Of a DNA stretch of 38,233 nucleotides, positions 1 through 7,390 are shown one piece after another (position 1 is the stretch's first letter; each line of letters starts with the position of its first letter). Both the position numbers and the translations under genes were made by a program. The notes beneath the pieces are model-generated. The model saw nothing but the letters and a program-made list of their open reading frames with translations, ran no database searches and was not told the DNA's origin. This stretch comes from Anaerocolumna sp. (GTDB lineage: Bacteria; Bacillota; Clostridia; Lachnospirales; Lachnospiraceae): positions 1 through 38,233 of the forward strand of contig JARBTX010000036.1 in assembly GCA_029239975.1 (NCBI GenBank). The letters are read 5' to 3'.

Positions 1-43
1 ACTGATGTATTTGTGATATTAGAAATCCTCCATAAGTTTCCAA
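1..43 (-). CDS. MarR-family regulator, N-terminal fragment (runs off the window)
   Basis: Only the first 14 codons are inside the window. On the minus strand an AAGGAGGTG ribosome site (complement of about 49-57) is followed 7 bases after GGAGG by a TTG start at 43-41. The peptide begins METYGGFLISQIHQ, which resembles the first helix of MarR-family winged-helix repressors. The two palindromes just upstream support a self-regulating repressor. The family call rests on 14 residues and the operator, so it is tentative; the rest of the gene lies before base 1. Confidence 0.5.
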   Translation of the reverse strand, partial: METYGGFLISQIHQ

Positions 44-55
44 CAAATCACCTCC

Positions 56-92
56 TTACTATATAGTAAATTACTATATAGTAATATGTCAA
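56..92 (-). promoter_or_regulatory. Promoter with two tandem palindromic operators for the MarR-type gene
   Basis: TTACTATATAGTAA occurs twice as a perfect 14-bp palindrome, at 56-69 and 71-84, with one base between (15 bp centre to centre). On the minus strand TTGACA (complement of 87-92) and TACTAT (complement of 63-68), 18 bp apart, form a sigma-A promoter. One palindrome sits in the spacer, the other covers the -10 and touches the ribosome site. This is the geometry of an autorepressor operator. Confidence 0.8.
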
Positions 93-140
93 GTCAAAAT
101 TATACTTTTATATTTCGAGAACTAATTGCTGTTGATAAAA

Positions 141-174
141 AAAATAAAGTGCTATTTTATTAGCACTTTATTTT
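141..174. terminator. Bidirectional stem-loop terminator
   Basis: Fourteen-base arms (141-154 and 161-174, core AAAGTGCTA / TAGCACTTT) pair perfectly around a six-base loop. There is a T run on the + side, and an A run before it gives a T run on the minus strand. It would stop leftward transcripts from the AraC remnant before they enter the MarR promoter. Confidence 0.8.
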
Positions 175-423
175 TGAATCACACAACATTATATATCGTT
201 TTATTTATAGGCTATGCTTGATAACTTTAGTTGCCGATGGTTCAGTTTTTAGTTCACATAATATACTCATATTACCCCAAATGTTTTAAGTGCGTCCATT
301 ATTGTATCTACCTTATACTATGGTGTTGGTTTATAACTCCTTTGGGTTTGATGTAATATAGTTTTATCCCTCTTCATTTGTACATTTATACATTCTCACA
401 AAGGTGTTTTCCATCTAATATCA
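175..423. other. Intergenic region without a convincing gene
   Basis: AT-rich sequence downstream of the AraC remnant. It contains only very short open frames, for example 21 codons on the minus strand at 205-270 without a ribosome site. No repeat, promoter or RNA structure stands out. It may be eroded coding DNA. Confidence 0.4.
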
Positions 424-1014
424 TTATTTAGATCTGTTTATCATTCTATATTCAGATGGACTAATATTATACCATTTACGGAAAACTTCTGAAAAGTAGC
501 TGGCTCCATCATAACCTACTGCTTCTGAAATATCTGTTATAGAAAGCTCCGTATCCCGCAGTAGTTCTCTGCTTTTATCCAAACGACATTGATTTAGATA
601 TGCATTCGGAGTCAGATTAAGATAATTTTTAAATAGTTTGCAACATTTGCTCTGCCCAACTGAGCCGGATGCGGCGATTTTGGCTAGGGTTAAATTTTCC
701 CTATAATCTTTCTGTATGTAGCCCACCATCGCTTTTATAATTGTCAAATTTCCACTGTCCTTAGAGGGATGTTCATCACCACTTACATTAGAAAACAGCT
801 TTGCCCATATTTGGAAGAAATGCGTCTGTATCAGTAGTGGTGCCTCTGGGAGATTTAGTTTCTCATATATAGCACGAATTTCTTCACATATTTCACTATG
901 CCATGGAACCGACTTTAATAGCTTGATATAGGGCAACTGTTCATTCGCAAGAAGTGGTGTGATATAGTTCTGCTCAAAGGAAGGATTTACACATAGAAGC
1001 ATGGGATGTAGCAA
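424..1014 (-). pseudogene. AraC-family transcription regulator, 5'-truncated remnant
   Basis: The 196-residue frame holds the C-terminal two thirds of an AraC/XylS regulator. The two helix-turn-helix motifs lie at about residues 95-190, with the family signature around residues 150-190 (ITDISEAVGYDGASYFSEVF). The stretch LHPMLLCVNPSFEQNYI at the start matches the linker after the N-terminal cupin of such proteins, so about 100 residues are missing. The frame begins with TTG and has no ribosome site. Family-like residues (CV) continue up to about 1020, where the sequence turns into the divergent MATE gene. The missing cupin, missing start and missing promoter argue for a dead gene. Its composition is GC-richer than most of the window. 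Confidence 0.8.
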
Positions 1015-1029
1015 AACACAGATATTCTG

Positions 1030-1857
1030 GTGAATCTGTTACTGAACCCGATTTTCATCTTTCTGTCTCACTGGGGTGTAGAAGGTGCTGCTTATTCCAC
1101 CGTTTTTTCACAGATTGTCTCCATGTGCCTGAGCTGGTGGTATTTCCTTATTTCCGGAAAGAATGCCTATCTCATTCGGTGGAGAAACTTTCGTCCGCAG
1201 CCACAGATCATGGGTGAAGTCATAGCTATCGGAATGCCATCCCTACTATCTCAGATTTGCTCCAGCGGATATATGACTTTTGTGAACCGTCAATTTACTG
1301 CACTAGGTGGTGCAGTGGCTATCAGTGCCTTTGGTATCATTGGACGCTTGAAATCCTTTTTATTTATGCCGATTGCCGGCATCGCTCAGGGCTTGCAACC
1401 AATCTTCGGATTTAATCATGCTGCCGGAAAGAATGAACGCGTGCGTCAGACTATCCGGATTACTGCGGGATTTACTGTTATTTACGGTTTGGTTCTTACA
1501 CTCATTTGTCAGCTGTTACCGGCTTGGTTGATGAAGATGTTTGTCTCCGAAAATGATGTGATAACCCAGGGTACATCCATGCTTCGTATCATATCAATTA
1601 GCCTGTCATTGACCGGAGTAGGCAGCATTGCTGCTGTTTACTATCAGTCTACTGGCAAAAAGCGAACTGCTTATTTTCTGCCAATTGCCAGCAATCTGCT
1701 ACTTGCACTACCGGTTCTGTTTGTGATGGCGCATTATTTCGGCTTTTATGGTGCCATGGTATCCATCCAGGTGTCTGACACAGTGGCCTTTTTATTGAAT
1801 GGAATTTTATTATTTTTTAGTATTAAAAAAGAGAAAATAATAGGAGAAATTACATAA
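1030..1857 (+). pseudogene. MATE-family multidrug/Na+ efflux protein, 5'-truncated remnant
   Basis: The 275 residues correspond to the C-terminal 60 percent of a MATE transporter (usual length about 450). LLLNPIFIF is the end of an N-half helix. After it come about seven hydrophobic segments and the second MATE repeat (SICSSGYMTFVNRQ-like and GFNHAAGKNERVRQTI motifs at about residues 80-140). The GTG at 1030 has no ribosome site, and family-like sequence reaches back to about 1018, where an in-frame TAG stands at 1009-1011. The gene therefore lost its start and promoter together with the neighbouring AraC gene. Its TAA overlaps the next ATG by one base (TAATG), showing it was once the first gene of an operon with the phosphotransferase. 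Confidence 0.8.
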
Positions 1858-2825
1858 TGAACAGTACCACAAAGACGATTTTAAGCAAAGAAATTATTCA
1901 GAAAATCATGGAAAAGCACTTTGGCGATGTTCAGTTACAGAACTTTAGCGAGTTAACGGAAGGCTGGTTCAACGCTATCTACATAGTGGATTATTCGAAA
2001 AACGGCGAGTCATTTTCCGTGGTTCTGAAAACAGGTGTTGAAGAGGGAAAATATGTCCTTTCCTATGAAAAAGATTTGGTTCGGGCAGAGCTTCAGGTGT
2101 ACGATTTGTTAAAGGACACTATTATTCCAACAGCAGAAATTTTAGCCAGAGACTTCAGTTGTGACCTAATTAACTGTGACTATTTTATCATGGAACGGAT
2201 GATGGGTGACAACTGGGGTCATCTGACAGACCAATTAACACAAAAAAATAAGGATATACTTGTGGCAGAACTGGCCCAGTATACTGCAGCCCTGCATCAG
2301 ATTAAGGGTCCTTGGTACGGCTATTTAAAGAGTAATACTTTCTATCAGCATCCAACTTGGAAGGACGCATTTCGAGGCATGATTCAGATGATTATTGATG
2401 ACGGCAAGGGACAGAAACTGGATTTGCCTTACGATGAACTGCTGGAAATACTGGAGCCGTACTGGTATCTGTTAGACGACATCAAAGAACCTTGTCTGGT
2501 TAATTTTGATATGTGGACAAAAAACATCATGCTAATAAAAGAAGAGGATGGTTTCTATCATATTGATGCCATCATTGATTTGGAGCGTGCGTTTTATGGG
2601 GACCCATATGCAGACTTTCTCTCTAGCAATACTGTGGTTGGAGACGTCAGCACCTGCCAGATTTTCATGGATAATTACAGCAAGATTAGCGGCAGGGAAT
2701 TCACTTTCACCAACCGGGATCGTGTTCGCCTAATTATGTATTTTATCTATATTATTATGATGATGGGAGTAGAGGATTATCGTAAAACAGATGAACAGGC
2801 AAAGGCAGAAGCGCTGAATGAATGA
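1857..2825 (+). CDS. APH/choline-kinase-like phosphotransferase, probably C-terminally truncated
   Basis: The 322-residue protein has the aminoglycoside-phosphotransferase/choline-kinase fold. An N-terminal lobe carries a likely ATP lysine in VVLKTG (about residue 58). The catalytic loop is NFDMWTKN (Asp218, Asn223) and the metal site is IDLERAF (Asp241). The first His of the family's HxDxxxxN loop is Asn216 here. The substrate cannot be read; a small hydroxylated metabolite or antibiotic is plausible. The ATG overlaps the MATE stop and uses AGGAG at about 1842-1846. The reading frame ends at TGA 2823-2825, but the same frame continues for 18 helix-like codons to TAG at 2880-2882, suggesting that a TGG tryptophan became a stop. 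With the upstream gene broken, no promoter is evident. Confidence 0.75.
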   Translation: MNSTTKTILSKEIIQKIMEKHFGDVQLQNFSELTEGWFNAIYIVDYSKNGESFSVVLKTGVEEGKYVLSYEKDLVRAELQVYDLLKDTIIPTAEILARDFSCDLINCDYFIMERMMGDNWGHLTDQLTQKNKDILVAELAQYTAALHQIKGPWYGYLKSNTFYQHPTWKDAFRGMIQMIIDDGKGQKLDLPYDELLEILEPYWYLLDDIKEPCLVNFDMWTKNIMLIKEEDGFYHIDAIIDLERAFYGDPYADFLSSNTVVGDVSTCQIFMDNYSKISGREFTFTNRDRVRLIMYFIYIIMMMGVEDYRKTDEQAKAEALNE

Positions 2826-2882
2826 CGGGAGGGGCTAAAATTATTTGCGAAGCAGTTGAAGGAGGCGGCGGAAGCTTTATAG

Positions 2883-3221
2883 AAATCAATTGAATTTCTT
2901 GGTTATTTTTGAATTGGAATTCTTGATTGACTAATATCCATTTTCGTAAAAATTAAAATCTGATATTGGGTTTTAAAGGAAACGATGGAATTGTATTACT
3001 ACTGAAACAGTCTAGCATTAACAACAGTTCTCTATTCTCAACCTATCCTAAAAACAGTAGTTCCCTAGTCTAGCTAGGCAAAAAGCAGTTCTGTAGTCTC
3101 AACCCTGACTTACATTTTATGTTCCAAGCCATACTCAGAGTATAAAAAACAAGGTTTACAGCAATCGGTTATTATTACCGAAAGTCTGAAAACCTTTGAT
3201 TTCAAGCCCTTTAGAGCCAAT
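2883..3221. other. Intergenic region with degenerate direct repeats and a hairpin
   Basis: No gene is visible. At about 3006-3105 imperfect copies of a CAGT-TCT-AGTCTCAACC-like unit recur about every 30 bp (clearest at 3023-3043, 3053-3075 and 3084-3103). At about 3150-3200 a nested inverted repeat (AAGGTTT / AAACCTT outside, TCGGT / ACCGA inside) may terminate the leftward methyltransferase transcript. Confidence 0.45.
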
Positions 3222-4607
3222 TTATTTATCTTTGCGTGACATCAGACATACGGTCTCCACATGCACCGTATTCGGGAACATGTCAACTGCACATACCTTA
3301 TCAACCTTATAACCCTTTTCTTGTAATACAATTAAATCTCTTGCTAAGCTAGTCGGTTTACAAGAAATATAAACTAGTTTATCTACACCAAAATCAATAA
3401 TCTTATCCAACGCTTTTGGATGAATTCCATCCCTTGGAGGATCCAATACGATTAAGTCAGGTTTATCTTGTATCTCGTCTATCATCTTAAGTACATCCCC
3501 AGCGATAAATTCACAGTTATCAAGATTATTTAATTTTGCATTCTCTTTTGCTGCAACAACTGCTTCTTCTACGATTTCAACACCAATTACTTTTTTTGCT
3601 ACAGGTGCTAAAAGTTGTGCGATTGTACCAGTTCCACTATATAAGTCAAAAATTAACTTATCCTTCGTTTCTCCCACATATTCTCTTGCGGTGTTATATA
3701 AAACTTCTGCACCTAAGGAATTCGTTTGGAAGAATGAAAATGTTGAAATCTTAAACTTTAGTCCTAATAATTCTTCATAGAAATAATCTTGTCCATAAAC
3801 AATATCAGTTCGATCACTTTGTACCACATCAGCTTGACTATCATTATAGATATGTGCAATTCCAACGATTTTACCGTTTAACTGTAAGCTTAGTAGTTTA
3901 TCTTTTAATACATTAACAAATTCATCTTCAGATATATTTAAATCTTGATTCCACTGTGTTGATGTAATTAGATTAATTAATATCTCACCTGTTTTGGTTG
4001 CTCTACGAACTAATAGGTGCCTTAAGTATCCAAGGTGAGACAGCTTTTTATAAAAACTTAACTCTAATTCTTTACTATAATCTAATACACAGGAAAGTAT
4101 TTGATTGTAATCTGTATCTACAATCTGGCATTCATTTGTAGTAACAATATCATGGAAACTTCCTTTTTTATGAAGTCCTAATGCTAGCGGTCCATCTTTT
4201 ACTTCATCCCCAAAAGAGAATTCCATCTTATTACGGTAACCCCATTGATTTGGACTACCTTTAATTCCTTCAAAAATATAATCGTCACATACTTGGTCAA
4301 TTAATTTTTTAACTTGCGAAGCTTTCAATTCTAATTGAGTTTCATATGGAATCGTCTGATAGGTACAGCCACCACATGGTCCAAAATGGATACACTTTGG
4401 CTCTTCTGTTTCAAGTGGAGATTTTTCCAGTAATTCTAATAATCTACCTTCACCTTTTCCTTTTCTAGCTTTATTTACAACTACACGAACCTTTTGGCCA
4501 GGTAATGTATTCTTAACTGCTACTTTCTCATCTTCTATTAACAATATCCCTTTATTCGGAAAATCTACTCTATCAATAATTCCTTCGTATTCTTTACCTT
4601 TTTTCAC
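3222..4607 (-). CDS. rlmD: 23S rRNA (uracil-5-)-methyltransferase, RlmD/RumA family
   Basis: The 461-residue SAM-dependent methyltransferase makes 5-methyluridine in 23S rRNA. A TRAM RNA-binding domain covers residues 1-60. The Fe-S cysteines Cys72, Cys78 and Cys81 lie in CIHFGPCGGC, with another near residue 160. The SAM site is DLYSGTGT, followed by LDPPRDG. The catalytic Cys416 is in YISCKPTSLARDL, and the late Glu is in TVHVETV. Length and motif order are complete. In Firmicutes one enzyme of this type may modify two uridines (RlmCD), so the exact target is inferred. Translation starts at GTG (complement of 4605-4607) with AGGAG nine bases upstream. The gene stands alone and is divergent from the PadR gene. 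Confidence 0.93.
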   Translation of the reverse strand: MKKGKEYEGIIDRVDFPNKGILLIEDEKVAVKNTLPGQKVRVVVNKARKGKGEGRLLELLEKSPLETEEPKCIHFGPCGGCTYQTIPYETQLELKASQVKKLIDQVCDDYIFEGIKGSPNQWGYRNKMEFSFGDEVKDGPLALGLHKKGSFHDIVTTNECQIVDTDYNQILSCVLDYSKELELSFYKKLSHLGYLRHLLVRRATKTGEILINLITSTQWNQDLNISEDEFVNVLKDKLLSLQLNGKIVGIAHIYNDSQADVVQSDRTDIVYGQDYFYEELLGLKFKISTFSFFQTNSLGAEVLYNTAREYVGETKDKLIFDLYSGTGTIAQLLAPVAKKVIGVEIVEEAVVAAKENAKLNNLDNCEFIAGDVLKMIDEIQDKPDLIVLDPPRDGIHPKALDKIIDFGVDKLVYISCKPTSLARDLIVLQEKGYKVDKVCAVDMFPNTVHVETVCLMSRKDK

Positions 4608-4828
4608 GGCTTATCTCCTATTATCTTTTTTGATATCTATTTCAATAGCATAATACATTTTATCTACTATTTTTATACTATCAGGCTGGTTATATATCTA
4701 TTACATTTAGTAACAATTCGTACATCCATCAATATATATTAATGTCAATTTTAATTATTACACGCTAACCATTATACGTAATTTCACTCCTTTTGTCTAC
4801 TTGATAGTAATGTTATGCTAAAATAAAA

Positions 4829-4891
4829 GCTTGCCATATCATATTGCGATGCTTGTAATAACATGCAATCTAATAGGATTATATAGCAAGC
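4829..4891. other. Nested inverted repeat of unknown role
   Basis: The outer arms GCTTGC (4829-4834) and GCAAGC (4886-4891) enclose inner arms ATTGCGATG and CATGCAAT around a short loop. It lies upstream of the PadR promoter, so it is not part of that leader. It could be a small repetitive hairpin element or a small-RNA terminator; I do not recognise it. Confidence 0.45.
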
Positions 4892-4942
4892 CTTGTTACC
4901 TAATCATTTAAATATATGATTTTTATTTTAAGTAAATTCAAA

Positions 4943-4994
4943 TTGACTAACACATTAACATATGTTACTATTAACATACTATATTATTAACATA
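4943..4994 (+). promoter_or_regulatory. PadR gene promoter with three 16-bp-spaced iterons
   Basis: TTGACT (4943-4948) and TACTAT (4966-4971) are 17 bp apart. ATTAACATA is repeated exactly at 4954-4962, 4970-4978 and 4986-4994, a 16-bp period. The first copy is part of the perfect palindrome TAACATATGTTA (4956-4967). The boxes cover the spacer, the -10 and the start region, as expected for an autorepressor site. Confidence 0.75.
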
Positions 4995-5049
4995 ATGATA
5001 TGTAATATAATCAAGAAAATACGATAATAAAGTAAACGAGGTTTAACTA

Positions 5050-5964
5050 ATGTCAATCAAATATGCTATATTAGGAATTTTAAGCTGGAAGCCTACTACA
5101 GGTTATGATTTAAAAAAGATTTTTGAAGACTCTTCCTTCTTATATTGGTCTGGTAACAACAACCAGATATATAAAGCTCTAATTCAGATGCAAGAAGAAG
5201 AACTTGTTACAAGTGAAGTGATTCATCAAGATAATTCACCTTCTAAAAAAATATATACCATTACGAAAGAAGGACAAAACGAATTAAAAGAATGGGTTAT
5301 GTCAACACCTGAAGCACCCGAGATAAAAAAATCATTTCTAGTTCAATTTGCTTGGTCAGATATGCTAAATGATGAAGAATTAAGTGTGTTACTTGATCAC
5401 TATGAAACTGAAATAAGAATACAGCTTATCATGCAACAAGAAAAAAATAGACGTGCTCAAAATTCACCTAATAGAAACCAAAGAGAAAGTTTAATCTGGG
5501 AGATGATTTCTGAAAATATTATTTCAACCTACAAAAATGAACTAAATTGGGTTCGTGAAACTAGACAAAAATTATTTAATAACGCAATAATTAAGGAGAA
5601 AGAGAAAATGAATTATGAAATAAAAGAAGTAGATGGCAAAAAATATATCGAACTAATTTCAACCACTACCCCATTAAATACAGAGAATGATGCACTAGAT
5701 TTAATTGCTTTATGCTGGGAACATGAAATAAGTCAGCTTATAATCCCTTATGAAGCTTTATCACAGGAATTCTTTCAGCTTAAAACGAAAGTGGCTGGAA
5801 ATATTATTCAAAAGTTTATAAACTATAACATTAAGGTAGCTGCTATTATACCACAAGATATCACCCAAAAAGGTAGATTTAGAGAAATGGCTTTAGAAAT
5901 GAATAAAGGTAATCATTTTATTATGTGTGAAAATAAAGTAGATGCACATAAATGGCTTTCGTAA
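5050..5964 (+). CDS. PadR-family regulator fused to a DUF4180 domain
   Basis: The 304-residue protein has a PadR winged helix at residues 1-80 (YAILGILSWKPTTGYDLKKI at the start), then the helical PadR C-terminal dimer domain to about residue 180. A DUF4180 domain runs from residue 187 to the end. PadR proteins repress genes for phenolic-acid or drug responses; DUF4180 has no known function and may sense a ligand. The ATG at 5050 has GAGG eight bases upstream. A second AAGGAG (5593-5598) stands before an in-frame ATG at 5608 (residue 187), exactly at the domain border, so a free 118-residue DUF4180 protein could also be made. The gene is monocistronic and followed by a hairpin. Confidence 0.85.
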   Translation: MSIKYAILGILSWKPTTGYDLKKIFEDSSFLYWSGNNNQIYKALIQMQEEELVTSEVIHQDNSPSKKIYTITKEGQNELKEWVMSTPEAPEIKKSFLVQFAWSDMLNDEELSVLLDHYETEIRIQLIMQQEKNRRAQNSPNRNQRESLIWEMISENIISTYKNELNWVRETRQKLFNNAIIKEKEKMNYEIKEVDGKKYIELISTTTPLNTENDALDLIALCWEHEISQLIIPYEALSQEFFQLKTKVAGNIIQKFINYNIKVAAIIPQDITQKGRFREMALEMNKGNHFIMCENKVDAHKWLS

Positions 5965-6056
5965 TTCCTATCATTTATGAGCCCTATTATTATAACTACT
6001 ATTACTTCTTACCATAGTTTCAGAAGCAATCTATGTAAATATTGAGTCTATTGAAT

Positions 6057-6115
6057 ATAATAACTCTTTATAACATCAGTTACAATAAACTGGTTCCAGT
6101 ATAAAGAATTATTAT
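6057..6115. terminator. Bidirectional terminator between convergent genes
   Basis: Arms ATAATAACTCTTTATA (6057-6072) and TATAAAGAATTATTAT (6100-6115) pair with one G-U. They lie between the PadR gene and the convergent membrane-protein gene. Confidence 0.65.
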
Positions 6116-6177
6116 AATCAATTGACTTTTTTGATACTGATTCTTATGTATAACATAATTCACTATTATGTTTGAAA

Positions 6178-7341
6178 TTATTTTTTGTTCTGATATGAAT
6201 AATTGTTTTCAACTATATCATCTGGATTCATTCTTCTATGTCCACTTACATGAACTTCTTTTCCATCCGACATATGTCTAGTAAATGGTTTTACTTCATG
6301 ATCGTTATTATCTATATCTAAATTATCTTGATCTATATGATCAAATATATCCTGAGATAAGCTTCCTAAAAGTGCAGGAAGAAACATTAATATCAAAACA
6401 AATGGTGATTTTAATATAAAGAAAATTGTTTGTTTTGCAGTAATACCTCTTGAGACATTCGTTTTTATGATTCTGTCTAGGTATTTGGATGCTTTAAAGG
6501 ATAAGCCTAAAAATACAATCATTATTAAGCTATATATAATTATCATAACAATTTTCCAGCCAACCAGATTATGAATTGTTAACTCTTTCCAATGATAAAT
6601 AACATCAACAATTCCAGGCATTCCATACTCATCATAACGTATATTAAATAATTGTAGTTCTAAATAAGCAGTACCTAGATAAAAAGCAAAACCACTAAAA
6701 ATCATTCTACCATTCGTTACAATGTATTTACCTTTTTTTATAATTCCAATAATTGAAAGTATAATACCCAGTGGTGGAATCGCTATACTTAATGCTATTA
6801 TAATAATTACAATCCAACTATAACTTACAATGTAATCAATAATTGCCTTTAACCCGAATATTATAGCGATTCCAATAACTAGCATTCCTACTGGAACAGG
6901 AAAAAGAACTAATAATATTAAATAAATGATTGGGAGATAACTAACGAAGGATTTTTTAGTACCTTCTGAACTATGTATTGGATTTACTATCTTGTTCTCT
7001 TCTAACTTTTTATCTTCTAACTTTTTACTTTCTACTATCATTTTATCTTTTACAAGATTAATTACATTCGTATTATTTAGGAGAGAATTATTATTATATG
7101 TTTTTTCCTTCTCTGACTCTTGCACCTTATTCGTAAGACCTAAAATAAAAGAATTTCCTACTTTCGTAGTAAATTTTATATTTGATTTATTATAATTAGC
7201 AAGAAATCCTTTTATTTGTTCTATATTATCAAAGTCCATTTTGCTACGAATAGTTTTTATTTGCTTTAATTCCTTAACTGCTCTTTGATATTCTTCTAAT
7301 GTATCAAACGTAAAATTACCTATTTTGAATTGTGCATCCAT
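6178..7341 (-). CDS. Multi-domain membrane protein of unknown function
   Basis: I do not recognise a named family over the 387 residues. Residues 1-70 form a soluble domain (FKIGNFTFDTLEEYQRAV at the start, KFTTKVGNSFILGL at its end) of a kind I recall in other clostridial membrane proteins. Residues 72-130 are an Asn/Lys/Glu-rich linker with repeated KKLE. Hydrophobic segments lie at about 134-166, 174-202, 213-230, 262-283 and 304-328. The tail is charged and ends in TRHMSDGKEVHVSGHRR-x-NP (354-373), like the short TRSDGTxVxxHxRxNP motif seen at the ends of many unrelated bacterial proteins. The ATG at 7341 has AAGGCGAG upstream. It lies downstream of, and reads with, the OYE-type gene, so co-transcription is possible, though the gap is 49 bp the other way round: this gene is distal. 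Confidence 0.7.
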   Translation of the reverse strand: MDAQFKIGNFTFDTLEEYQRAVKELKQIKTIRSKMDFDNIEQIKGFLANYNKSNIKFTTKVGNSFILGLTNKVQESEKEKTYNNNSLLNNTNVINLVKDKMIVESKKLEDKKLEENKIVNPIHSSEGTKKSFVSYLPIIYLILLVLFPVPVGMLVIGIAIIFGLKAIIDYIVSYSWIVIIIIALSIAIPPLGIILSIIGIIKKGKYIVTNGRMIFSGFAFYLGTAYLELQLFNIRYDEYGMPGIVDVIYHWKELTIHNLVGWKIVMIIIYSLIMIVFLGLSFKASKYLDRIIKTNVSRGITAKQTIFFILKSPFVLILMFLPALLGSLSQDIFDHIDQDNLDIDNNDHEVKPFTRHMSDGKEVHVSGHRRMNPDDIVENNYSYQNKK

Positions 7342-7390
7342 ATGCTCGCCTTATCTTTTGTTAGGTTTTTTATTATAAAAGAAAAGTAAT

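Larger units (their letters stand above)
4608..5049. other. Divergent intergenic region with structured element and PadR control region
   Basis: This 442-bp AT-rich spacer holds the ribosome site of the methyltransferase at its left end. A nested stem-loop lies at 4829-4891 and the promoter plus iterons of the PadR gene at 4943-4994. No open frame with a ribosome site is visible in the rest. Confidence 0.7.

Noticed and set aside
205..270. 21-codon minus-strand frame (MSILCELK...)
   Set aside because: Too short, no ribosome site, no recognisable similarity; at best a remnant.
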